Assembly (NCBI RefSeq): GCF_030504955.1
Contig: NZ_JAUKTR010000006.1
Coordinates: 124,001 to 188,000 of the forward strand
DNA length: 64,000 bases
Reading direction: 5' to 3'
From: Peiella sedimenti
Lineage (GTDB): Bacteria; Pseudomonadota; Alphaproteobacteria; Caulobacterales; Caulobacteraceae
Below, in pieces: positions 49,269 to 56,260 of this stretch (within the stretch, counting starts at the first letter, position 1; each line of letters opens with the position of its first letter). The notes below the pieces were generated by a model, which was not told the origin of the DNA, ran no database searches, and saw only the letters and a list, made by a program, of their open reading frames with translations. A program made the translations under genes and the position numbers.

Positions 49269-50875
49269 TGACGGACTTCAACCTCACCTTTGTGGGCGCG
49301 CGCGGCTACAGCGATGCGGACATTGCCCGTCAGGCGGGGCTGGTGGCCACGACCGCCAGCGACATCGAGGCGGTCTTTGCGATCAAGAACCGCACCATCG
49401 GCGCGGTCGCCGCCTCGACGGCCAACGTCAACATCCTGTCGGCCCCGGCCAGCCTGGACGGCGTGACCCTGGCCAGCGGCGACCGGGTTCTGCTGTGGAC
49501 GCAGAGCGCGGCGGCCGAGAACGGGGTCTGGGTCTTCAATGGCGCCGGATCGGCCCTGACCCGCTGGACCGGGGCGGACGCCTGGCACGAGCTGCCCGGC
49601 CTGGTGATCGGGGTCCAGTCGGGCTCGACTTACGCCAACACGGCCTGGCAGGTGTTCAGCCCCCACGGCGGGACGCTGGGGACCACCAGCGTGGACATCA
49701 AGCGGCTGGCGGGCAGCTATACGGCGCTGCTGGGCATCGCCAGCACCTGGCTGGCTCAGCAGGGCTTTTCGTCTGGCCTGACGTTCGGCAGCGGTTCGGC
49801 TGTTGGGCCGGGTTGCGCGGTGTTCGGCGACACAAACACGGGCTTCTTCGCGCCCGGCGCCGACACCCTGGCCGTGACCACGGGCGGCGTGGAACGCGCA
49901 CGCTGGCTTTCAAATGGCAAGGTCGGCATCGGCATCACGGCGCCGATTACGCACCTGCACGTCAAGGCGCTGGACACCACAGGCCCAGTGGTCGGGTCAG
50001 ACCAGGTGGTGATCGCCGGAGGCTCTCTGCACTACTCGATGTACGCCGCAGGGGTTCTGCGGATGGGCATCGGTCTCGCGGGGGCGGAAACCGGCTCAAA
50101 CGCGGGCTCTGACCTCCGCATCTTCGCCTACACCGACGCCGGGGGGTTCCGGGGCGCCTGCCTGACGATTTCCCGCGCGGCCGGCCACATCACGCCGGGC
50201 GCCGACAACACCCAGAACATGGGCTCCGCAAGCCTTCGCTTCAACACCTACTACGGTGGAACCGGCACCATCAACACGTCGGACGCACGGGAAAAGACCC
50301 TGCTTGAGGCCCCGCCTCAGGCCTTCTTCGACGCCATCCTGTCCGTGCCGCTGGTGCAGTTCCAGTGGAACGACGCCATCGCGGCCAAGGGGGCCGAGAA
50401 CGCCCGCATTCACTACGGCCCCACGGCGCAGGCAGTGCGGGACGCGCTGATCGCGGCGGGCTTCGATCCCAGCCGCTACGCCCTGTTCTGCGAGGACGAA
50501 ATCTCGGCCCCGGTCACGAAGATGGTCGAGGTCCAGCGCCAGAAGGTGCGGACGATCGCCACCTCTGAGTCCGTGGTGGAAATCATCGACGGACAGGCGG
50601 TCCAGCGCACGATCGAGCGCGAGATCGAAGAGCCGCTGTTCGAGGAAATGCCGCTGTTCGATGAGGCGGGCGAGCCGGTGATGAACGGTGAGGCGCAAGC
50701 TGTGTGGCGGCGTCCCGTCATGGAGACCGTCGAGGTCGAGGAGCGGGTCATGGAGCCGACCGGCGAGACCCGCCTTGGCCTGCGTCTCGACCAGTTCGAC
50801 CGCTACCGCACCGAGGCCGTGAACCGGAAGGCCCAGGCCGCGCTGGACGCCTTGGCCGCCCTTCAGGCTCCCTGA
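49268..50875 (+). CDS. tail fibre with S74 intramolecular chaperone
   Basis: 535 aa. N-terminal attachment part (GARGYSDADIARQAGLVATTASDIEAVFAI), a repeated surface region (GDRVLLWTQSAAAENGVWVFNGAGSALTRW), beta-helical middle (GDTNTGFFAPGADTLAVTTGGVERARWLSNGKVGIG), then Peptidase S74 beginning INTSDAREKTLLE, where the SDxR Ser is the self-cleavage site. The chaperone would trimerise the fibre and be released. A long Glu-rich helical C-terminus ends the protein. Segments are read in parts. Confidence 0.88.
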   Translation: MTDFNLTFVGARGYSDADIARQAGLVATTASDIEAVFAIKNRTIGAVAASTANVNILSAPASLDGVTLASGDRVLLWTQSAAAENGVWVFNGAGSALTRWTGADAWHELPGLVIGVQSGSTYANTAWQVFSPHGGTLGTTSVDIKRLAGSYTALLGIASTWLAQQGFSSGLTFGSGSAVGPGCAVFGDTNTGFFAPGADTLAVTTGGVERARWLSNGKVGIGITAPITHLHVKALDTTGPVVGSDQVVIAGGSLHYSMYAAGVLRMGIGLAGAETGSNAGSDLRIFAYTDAGGFRGACLTISRAAGHITPGADNTQNMGSASLRFNTYYGGTGTINTSDAREKTLLEAPPQAFFDAILSVPLVQFQWNDAIAAKGAENARIHYGPTAQAVRDALIAAGFDPSRYALFCEDEISAPVTKMVEVQRQKVRTIATSESVVEIIDGQAVQRTIEREIEEPLFEEMPLFDEAGEPVMNGEAQAVWRRPVMETVEVEERVMEPTGETRLGLRLDQFDRYRTEAVNRKAQAALDALAALQAP

Positions 50876-51297
50876 TGCCGGAGCGCGCGCAGCTGATCGA
50901 GATGCTCGGCAGCGCCGGCATCGGCGGTCTGATCGTCGGGTTCTGGCAGTACATGTCGGCCCGCCTAAAGAGCAAGCCGGACGCGGACACGGCCCAGGCC
51001 GCCCTGATCGAAGGCGCGGCTGCCCTGCAGATGGCGCTCAACAAGACCGCTGAGGGCCTGGTGTCCGACCTTCGCCACCAGCTTGAAGAGCAGGCCAAGC
51101 GCATCGAAGCCCTGGAAGCCGACAAAGAGCAGTGCCGGGGCGAGAACCGCCAGATGGCCCAGAGGGTGGACAGCCTAGAAGCCCTCCTGCGCCGAAACGG
51201 GATCACCGTCCCCGAGGCTACGGCCCGCGGCGCCCTGCTGGTGGTGGAGGGCGGTCAGGCCACGGTGATGAAACCCAAGAGCGGAGACGCGAAATGA
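50875..51297 (+). CDS. membrane-anchored coiled-coil protein near lysis genes
   Basis: 140 aa: a short hydrophobic N-terminal segment (MLGSAGIGGLIVGFWQYM), then a coiled coil (LVSDLRHQLEEQAKRIEALEADKEQ). Probably anchored in the inner membrane. Its place before the holin-like gene suggests an accessory lysis role, not demonstrated. Confidence 0.6.
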   Translation: MPERAQLIEMLGSAGIGGLIVGFWQYMSARLKSKPDADTAQAALIEGAAALQMALNKTAEGLVSDLRHQLEEQAKRIEALEADKEQCRGENRQMAQRVDSLEALLRRNGITVPEATARGALLVVEGGQATVMKPKSGDAK

Positions 51298-51575
51298 CCA
51301 AGCCCGCCGCCCGGCCTGACACGCCGATGCAGCCGCCGGTGACCACGCTGGAGCAAATCAAGGCCTTCGTCGGCGACCTGGCTCGACCGTTCTGCCTGAT
51401 CTCCATGTCGCTGTCGGCCTCGATCGCCGCCATCATCATCGCCAACAAGGTCGAGAACGGCACAGACGGCGCTATCGCGCTGGGCGCCATCGGCGTGATC
51501 GTCGGCGGCATGTACGGCTTCAAGGCCTGGGAAAACACCAAGGCCGGCCGCCGGGAGCCCCAGGCCGACGCCTGA
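51294..51575 (+). CDS. holin-like membrane protein
   Basis: 93 aa with two hydrophobic segments (FCLISMSLSASIAAIIIANKV; GAIALGAIGVIVGGMYGF) separated by a short polar turn, immediately before the endolysin gene. A two-span holin is the natural assignment. Confidence 0.65.
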   Translation: MTKPAARPDTPMQPPVTTLEQIKAFVGDLARPFCLISMSLSASIAAIIIANKVENGTDGAIALGAIGVIVGGMYGFKAWENTKAGRREPQADA

Positions 51576-51603
51576 CCCCATCACAACCTGAAAGGAGATC
51601 GCC

Positions 51604-52182
51604 ATGGACGCGAAGAAGCTCCAGGCCGCCCTTGGCGTGGCCGCTGACGGGGTGATCGGCCCCAATACCATGCGGGCCCTGTTTGCTCGGATGGGCGCCG
51701 CGCCGTCGGTCGCAGGCGAACTGGGCATGGCGGCGGCGGTCCACTTCCGGACCTACGGCATCCTCGACAGCGGCTTGAGGCTCGCGCACTTCATGGGCCA
51801 GTGCGCCCATGAAAGTGGCGGCTTCCGCTATATGGAAGAGATCGCCAGTGGCCAAGCCTACGAGGGCCGCGCGGACCTGGGCAACACCGTTGCGGGCGAC
51901 GGCAGGCGATACAAGGGTCGTGGCCCGATCCAGCTGACGGGTCGCGCCAACTACCGCCGTTTCGGGCGGCTGCTGGGCATCGACCTTGAGGCCCACCCGG
52001 AGATCGTCTCGCACCCGTCCATCGGCCTGCTGTGCGGCTGCCTCTACTGGAGCGACCGGGGGCTGAACACCCTTGCCGATGCGGACCAGCTGGAGGCCAT
52101 CACCCGGCGCATCAATGGCGGCCTGAACGGCCTCGCAGATCGCAGGTCGCGGACGGCCAAGGCCAAGGAGATTATCCTGTGA
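51604..52182 (+). CDS. endolysin, GH19 chitinase/lysozyme-like
   Basis: 192 aa. N-terminal peptidoglycan-binding-like helix (KKLQAALGVAADGVIGPNTMRAL), then the GH19 domain: AHFMGQCAHESGGF (catalytic Glu70), MEEIASGQAYEGR (Glu78/79), and YKGRGPIQLTGRANYRRFG. Cleaves host peptidoglycan at lysis. Preceded by AAGGAGA. Confidence 0.92.
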   Translation: MDAKKLQAALGVAADGVIGPNTMRALFARMGAAPSVAGELGMAAAVHFRTYGILDSGLRLAHFMGQCAHESGGFRYMEEIASGQAYEGRADLGNTVAGDGRRYKGRGPIQLTGRANYRRFGRLLGIDLEAHPEIVSHPSIGLLCGCLYWSDRGLNTLADADQLEAITRRINGGLNGLADRRSRTAKAKEIIL

Positions 52183-52502
52183 CCCGCATCCTTCCTCTCC
52201 GAACGATCCTGATGCTGGCGGCCGCCGTCGCGGCGGTGATCCTGCTGCTGGCCTGGTGCGGCGCCCGGAAGGACGCCCGCGAGGCCCGAAACGATCAGAC
52301 CATGGCCGAGGGCCGCACCGTGTCCGCCGTCGAGGCCATCCGCGAGATCAATGAACTGGAGGCGCGGGGAGACGCCGGCGCCGTTGAACTGGAGCAAGCC
52401 CATGAAGCCATCCGCCAAGCCGATCCTGCTGATCGGAATGCTGTCGCTAGGCGTCAGCTCTGCCGGTTGCAGCACCGTACCGATTGCGACCGGATGCAGT
52501 GA
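52179..52502 (+). CDS. Rz-like inner-membrane spanin
   Basis: 107 aa from GTG 52179 (overlap GTGA with the endolysin stop). One N-terminal membrane span (ILMLAAAVAAVILLLAWCG) and a charged helical periplasmic part (SAVEAIREINELEARGDAGA). i-spanin of the Rz/Rz1 pair; the out-of-frame lipoprotein overlaps its last 101 nt. Confidence 0.75.
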   Translation: MTRILPLRTILMLAAAVAAVILLLAWCGARKDAREARNDQTMAEGRTVSAVEAIREINELEARGDAGAVELEQAHEAIRQADPADRNAVARRQLCRLQHRTDCDRMQ

Positions 52503-52728
52503 CCTTGCGGCGCCGATCCTGACGCGGGAGACGCCACACGCCGAGATCGGGAACAGCGGCGACCCGGCGCTGGACTGGCAGCTGTACGGGACCGCCGAGA
52601 CCGTCCAGCTCAACCGTGCCAATGACGACAAGCGCACGGGGTATCAGATCATCGCCGCCTGCGAGCGCCGGGATGCGGAGACCCGGGCGCGGATCGAGCG
52701 CCCCTGGTGGGCCGTCTGGCGACGATAG
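52402..52728 (+). CDS. Rz1-like outer-membrane lipoprotein spanin
   Basis: 108 aa from ATG 52402: lipoprotein signal KPILLIGMLSLGVSSAGCS (Cys about 23), then a short mature part. It begins inside the Rz frame and runs 226 nt past it, the classical overlapping o-spanin arrangement, but with an unusually long mature domain. Confidence 0.7.
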   Translation: MKPSAKPILLIGMLSLGVSSAGCSTVPIATGCSDLAAPILTRETPHAEIGNSGDPALDWQLYGTAETVQLNRANDDKRTGYQIIAACERRDAETRARIERPWWAVWRR

Positions 52729-52748
52729 ACGCACAATCCGACCGCTTG

Positions 52749-52782
52749 GGCCGCCTCTCCACCCCGGAGGGGCGGCCTTTTT
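52749..52782 (+). terminator. late-operon terminator
   Basis: GGCCGCCTCTCC-N5-GGAGGGGCGGCC with a small internal mismatch (52749-52777), followed by TTTTT (52778-52782). Separates the lysis genes from the convergent HicBA module. Confidence 0.8.
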
Positions 52783-52794
52783 GCGTTTCAGGGC

Positions 52795-53220
52795 CTATGG
52801 CGCTCGCTCGCGCACAAGAGCTTGGCGCGCCGCCATGGCGAGGAAAGCCGACCGCGAGATGCCGACCGCGTTGGTGTAGGCGTCGATCCTGGCCAAGAGG
52901 CGGGGGTTCATGGTGAGGTTGATGCGTTCCGCGCGCTCCGGCTCGGTAGGCGCATTGGCGGGCACCGCCACGAGCACCACGGCTTCCGGATCGCCGTGAA
53001 CGTCCTCGGGGCCGAAGTCGTGCAGGCCGCGCGGCTTGGGCGCCTCCAGCCCGTCCTCCTTCATGCCGGAGAGGTGGAGCGCCAGGGCCTCGCCTGCCTC
53101 GCGCACCGCGTCTTCCATGCTGTCGCCGCCCGACGTGCAGCCGGGCAGATCGGGGAAATAGACGCCCCACTCGCTGCCCGAGGCGGGTTCGAGAACGGCG
53201 ACGTAATAGACCTTATCCAT
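52795..53220 (-). CDS. hicB: HicB-family antitoxin (second HicAB pair)
   Basis: 141-aa antitoxin. N-terminal partial RNase H-like fold (YYVAVLEPASGSEWGVYFPDLPGCTSGGDSMEDAVREAGEALALHL, read in parts) and a C-terminal RHH DNA-binding domain (ERINLTMNPRLLARIDAYTNAVGISRSAFLAMAARQAL), indicating autorepression. Lies after hicA. Confidence 0.92.
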   Translation of the reverse strand: MDKVYYVAVLEPASGSEWGVYFPDLPGCTSGGDSMEDAVREAGEALALHLSGMKEDGLEAPKPRGLHDFGPEDVHGDPEAVVLVAVPANAPTEPERAERINLTMNPRLLARIDAYTNAVGISRSAFLAMAARQALVRERAP

Positions 53221-53234
53221 CTGCTGACCTTTCG

Positions 53235-53256
53235 GGCCTCACCGGAGGGTGAGGCC
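53235..53256 (-). other. hairpin at hicA stop codon
   Basis: GGCCTCACC (53235-53243) and GGTGAGGCC (53248-53256), a 9-bp perfect stem with a 4-nt loop, covers the last codons of hicA and its stop. It may stabilise or attenuate the transcript between toxin and antitoxin; there is no U-run in the direction of transcription. Confidence 0.5.
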
Positions 53257-53427
53257 GCTCTGCTTTTCTATCGACCGAAGGGTTCCGACCGGAATGTCCT
53301 TGCGGGGGTGGGAGACCGTGACCCGGCCCGGCTTGGCGGGGTGCTTGAACTGGATGTGCGAGCCGGTCTGGCCGACCCGGACCCACCCGTCTCTTTCCAG
53401 AGCCTTGATGACCGTCTTGCTGTCCAT
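53239..53427 (-). CDS. hicA: HicA-family toxin (second HicAB pair)
   Basis: 62-aa mRNA interferase with the dsRBD-like fold: KTVIKALERDGWVRVGQTGSHIQFKHPAKPG, with the catalytic His in GSHIQF, then VTVSHPRKDIPVGTLRSIEKQSG. ATG 53427 is preferred over 53445 because a promoter -10 lies just upstream. Probably toxic to translation unless bound by HicB. Confidence 0.9.
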   Translation of the reverse strand: MDSKTVIKALERDGWVRVGQTGSHIQFKHPAKPGRVTVSHPRKDIPVGTLRSIEKQSGLTLR

Positions 53428-53428
53428 G

Positions 53429-53463
53429 TGTGTAGTGATACACATTCATGGGGATGGCGTCAA
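53429..53463 (-). promoter_or_regulatory. hicAB promoter with palindromic operator
   Basis: Minus strand: -35 TTGACG (53463-53458), 17-nt spacer, -10 TATCAC (53440-53435). A perfect palindrome TGTGTA-N4-TACACA (53429-53444) is centred on the -10, and a further TACACA copy is at 53481-53486. Probably bound by the HicB RHH domain. The start of hicA lies almost at the predicted transcription start. Confidence 0.6.
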
Positions 53464-53486
53464 CACATAATGCGCATAAATACACA

Positions 53487-53738
53487 CTAGCACCGCCCCA
53501 CGCCCGCGACCCCACGATAATAGTCCTCGATGCCGAAGCGGACCTGGGCCTTGCCCTTGCGGCCGCACTTGGAGCAGCGGACGCGGGCGGCGATCTGGCC
53601 CAGGGTCATTTCAGGCCCGAAGGCGGCCAGGGCCTCCGAAGCCGTCATACCGGCATGGTGGTGGCAGGGCGCGGCGCAGAAGATGTCCAGCCCGATCCCC
53701 TGGTCCGTCCAGTGCGCGAGTGTGGGGAAGTCGCCCAT
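53487..53738 (-). CDS. zinc-ribbon protein next to attR
   Basis: 83 aa: FCAAPCHHHAGMTASEALAAFGPEMTLGQIAARVRCSKCGRKGKA (read in parts). The CSKCG knuckle together with the AAPCHHH segment suggests zinc binding. Unknown small protein, conserved-looking as a phage or GTA-associated ORF. Upstream of it only the attR arm remains. Confidence 0.65.
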   Translation of the reverse strand: MGDFPTLAHWTDQGIGLDIFCAAPCHHHAGMTASEALAAFGPEMTLGQIAARVRCSKCGRKGKAQVRFGIEDYYRGVAGVGRC

Positions 53739-53769
53739 GGCGGGTCCAGAACGCAGGGGGAACGGGAAA

Positions 53770-53799
53770 GTGTAACGCGAGGTGTAACGACGGTGTAAC
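53770..53799 (+). promoter_or_regulatory. triplet of GTGTAAC arm-type sites, right arm
   Basis: GTGTAAC at 53770-53776, 53782-53788 and 53793-53799 (spacing 12 and 11 nt, about one helical turn), 58 nt before the attR core. The same element is at 9378-9384 on the other side. Interpreted as attP arm sites for the integrase or excisionase. Confidence 0.5.
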
Positions 53800-53856
53800 A
53801 GTCGATTTCGCCCCCGGTGGGGGCCGGAAGGAAATCACCAACTATCGCAATGTATT

Positions 53857-53909
53857 AGAATGGTACCGCCTCCCCGGTTCGAACGGGGGACCTCCAGAGC
53901 CACAATCTG
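53857..53909. repeat. attR core
   Basis: 53-bp copy identical to attL, lying within the tRNA-His gene from its 3' end to the anticodon stem. Integration thus kept an intact tRNA. Confidence 0.95.
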
Positions 53910-53937
53910 GCGCTCTAACCAACTGAGCTAAGGCGGC
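53861..53937 (-). tRNA. tRNA-His (GTG)
   Basis: 77 nt with encoded CCA: acceptor GCCGCCT/AGGCGGT, D-arm, anticodon arm CCAGA-TTGTGGC-TCTGG with anticodon GTG, T-loop TTCGAAC. The first pair is G1:U72 with A73 and no templated G-1:C73, the variant histidine identity set known in Caulobacter and relatives. Prophage integration site. Confidence 0.96.
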
Positions 53938-54001
53938 GCTGCGAAATGCAGAGAGGCGGCTTTTAGCCGCCTCGCCCCGTCCGATCAAGCGCGTCTGAGC
54001 T

Positions 54002-55309
54002 TCAAACCAGGTTCTGGGACGGCGTGGAGCCTGACATCACCAGAACGGCGTCGAAGCCGTGGACTGTCCGGGCCAGATCCCGCTCAACGCGACGGGCCTG
54101 GGCGGCGCTCAGCAACGGCCTGAGCGGCCTCAGGTCGATAAGGGTCATGGCGTCTGGCCAGGCCGCCCGGACAAGCGGCCCGAGGGGGCCGGCGTAGTCG
54201 CCGCGCGGTTCCGACGGCTCGTAGGTGAAGGCTGAAGGGTTAAAGACCGCCGTGCGAGCGCCCTGGCCGGGCAAAACCAAGAGGTGGAAGGCGCGGCCTT
54301 CGTCCATGTCGGCCATCTCCGCGACCATGGTCCCAAGGTCGAACGTCTCTGTGTGGCTGACGCCGCGGACCATGTGACTGGCCCCGAACTTGAAGAACAG
54401 CTTGGGGCGCCGGCCCTCGGCCTGCGCCGCCCGCCAGTAGCGACGCAGGTTAGCGCGGTTCAGGTCGTTGCGGGTCTGATTCGAGCGCCAGTTCTGCCCG
54501 GCCCCGAAGTCACGATTGATCACGAAGGTGCGCTCGAGCGTGGTCAGGATCACTTGGGCCGCCTCGGGCGCGTCTGGCCACGAGGCCTGCACCGCCTGCA
54601 CCAGCGCCGGGTCGCCGCTGAAGCCGTAGATGAACTGCGGGTTGCGGGTCTGCTCGAACTGCGCCCAGGACTCGGCTGAGGCGCGCTTCAGGGTCTCAAG
54701 CGCGGTCTGGGCGGCAGGCGGCTTGGGCATTTCCTCAAGTTGGCCGATCAGGCGGCGGTCCGCGCCCATCTCGTAGTCCAGACCCCAGAGCACCTGGCGC
54801 ACCCCGGGACGGGACGCGCGGGCCGTGGCCAGCCATTCGGCCTCCTCGCGCATGGTGAAGAAGGCCGCGAAGCTGCCCGGCTGAGCGAAGAAGGCGCGCA
54901 GGCCGTCCAATCCTCCCTTTGCCGCCTCGTCGAGCGCGTCGGCCATGGGCGGGGAGGTTTCGATCACGGCATGGTCGTACCCGTCGCCGCCCAGCGCCTC
55001 GAACAACTGGCCGGCCAGACGCGCGTTCTCGGCGATGCCGTGCTCTTCGCCGAGGAGGAAGTGTTTGGCGGCCCGCGCCTCTGACAGAAGGGCGTCCCAG
55101 GCCGGGCCCGAGAAGGCCCCGTCGTTGTGATCGAGACGCAGCCGGTTGGCTTCCGCCGCGGCCGTCAGGCGCCCAAGCACCGCAGGCGGGGCGGCGGGCT
55201 GGGGAGCCGGCGGGGCCGGAGCCGGCTCCTGCGCCTGGGAGCCGCCCGCTGTCAGGGCTAGGGATCCTCCGGCAAGGCCGGCGAAGAGGCTGCGACGATC
55301 CAGATGCAT
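54002..55309 (-). CDS. Tat-exported ChaN/erythromycin esterase-like protein
   Basis: 435 aa from ATG 55309 (a 17-residue longer start at 55360 is possible). Twin-arginine signal DRRSLFAGLAGGSLALTAGG, Pro/Ala-rich linker, then a domain with HFLLGEEHGIAENARLAGQLFEAL and HAVIETSPPMADAL, and later FKFGASHMVRG. The EEHG and GASH motifs are shared by the EreA/ChaN-TIKI-like superfamily. Reaction unknown; probably periplasmic. Confidence 0.7.
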   Translation of the reverse strand: MHLDRRSLFAGLAGGSLALTAGGSQAQEPAPAPPAPQPAAPPAVLGRLTAAAEANRLRLDHNDGAFSGPAWDALLSEARAAKHFLLGEEHGIAENARLAGQLFEALGGDGYDHAVIETSPPMADALDEAAKGGLDGLRAFFAQPGSFAAFFTMREEAEWLATARASRPGVRQVLWGLDYEMGADRRLIGQLEEMPKPPAAQTALETLKRASAESWAQFEQTRNPQFIYGFSGDPALVQAVQASWPDAPEAAQVILTTLERTFVINRDFGAGQNWRSNQTRNDLNRANLRRYWRAAQAEGRRPKLFFKFGASHMVRGVSHTETFDLGTMVAEMADMDEGRAFHLLVLPGQGARTAVFNPSAFTYEPSEPRGDYAGPLGPLVRAAWPDAMTLIDLRPLRPLLSAAQARRVERDLARTVHGFDAVLVMSGSTPSQNLV

Positions 55310-55405
55310 GACGGTGTCCCCCGGTGGTTCGGCGAGGACGATACCGCCCTTCGACATCAAGAGGCTATCAGGACTGAGGTTGGATGCGCGGTCGATCTTG
55401 CGGAA

Positions 55406-56260
55406 TCAGGCCGCGTCGAGTCCCAGGTCGAGAACCGGCGCCGAGTGGGTGAGGGCGCCGACCGAGATGACGTCGACGCCAGTCTCCGCCACCGCCCGCA
55501 CAGTCTGTAGGTTTACGCCGCCCGAGGCCTCGATCCGCGCCCGGCCCGCCACAAGATCGACAGCCTTTTTCAGATCCGGGATGGTGAAGTTGTCCAGCAG
55601 AACGACGTCGGGGCCCAGGCCGATGACCTCGCCCAGCTGATCCAGATCATCGACCTCGATTTCGACGCTCGTCAGGTGCCCCCGTCGCTCCAGGGCGGTC
55701 TGCAGAGCGGCGGCCGCCCCGCCACACGCCGCAATGTGATTGTCCTTGATGAGGATGGCGTCAGCCAGACTGTGGCGGTGGTTGAGGCCGCCGCCGCAGG
55801 CGACGGCGTATTTCTGGAGCCCCCTCAGCCCCGGCAGGGTCTTGCGGGTATCGGCGATACGCACCGGCAGATCCGCCACGGCGTCCACGTAGGCGCGGGT
55901 GAGAGTGGCGACGCCGCTGAGGTGGCAAACGAGGTTCAACGCCGTGCGCTCGGCCGCCAGGATGGCCCTGGCCGAACCGCTGACGGTGGCGACCGCGGCG
56001 CCCGGCTCCAGCGTGTCGCCGTCGGACCTATGCGGCTCGAACCTGACCTCGGCATCGAGCGCGCGGAAGGCGATCCGCACGCAATCCAGCCCGGCCAGGA
56101 CACCCTCGGTCCGGGCCGTCAGGCGGACAGACTGATGACGGTCGCGCAGAAGACAAGCGGCCGTGGTCACGTCTCCGGCGGAAGCCAGATCTTCCGCCAG
56201 CGCCAGGCGAACCACGGGCTCAATGAGGAAGTCGGGCAGGGGGGCGGGGCGCGGGATCAT
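55406..56260 (-). CDS. nadC: nicotinate-nucleotide pyrophosphorylase
   Basis: 284-aa quinolinate phosphoribosyltransferase, the third step of NAD de novo synthesis. LAEDLASAGDVTTAACL, the AERTALNLVCHLSGVATLTR block, RIADTRKTLPGLRGLQKYAVACGGGLNHR, ILIKDNHI and the C-terminal IEASGGVNLQTVRAVAETGVDVISVGALTHS (read in parts) are all present. Overlaps the nadB stop by 4 nt. Confidence 0.96.
   Translation of the reverse strand: MIPRPAPLPDFLIEPVVRLALAEDLASAGDVTTAACLLRDRHQSVRLTARTEGVLAGLDCVRIAFRALDAEVRFEPHRSDGDTLEPGAAVATVSGSARAILAAERTALNLVCHLSGVATLTRAYVDAVADLPVRIADTRKTLPGLRGLQKYAVACGGGLNHRHSLADAILIKDNHIAACGGAAAALQTALERRGHLTSVEIEVDDLDQLGEVIGLGPDVVLLDNFTIPDLKKAVDLVAGRARIEASGGVNLQTVRAVAETGVDVISVGALTHSAPVLDLGLDAA

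Larger units (their letters stand above)
9286..53909. mobile_element. HK97-type siphovirus prophage integrated in tRNA-His
   Basis: Bounded by perfect 53-bp direct repeats (9286-9338, 53857-53909). The right copy is the 3' part of tRNA-His and the left is an orphan fragment. It carries integrase, excisionase-like gene, CI-like repressor, Cro-like gene, recombination genes, DnaB, terminases, portal, protease, major capsid, connectors, tail tube, tail chaperone, tape measure, tail tip, fibre, holin-like protein, endolysin and spanins. No inactivated essential gene was seen, so it may be functional. Confidence 0.95.

Noticed and set aside
49240..50112. 290-aa plus-strand frame overlapping the fibre gene
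   Set aside because: Gly/Arg/His-rich shadow without motifs; the fibre frame has a clear S74 domain.
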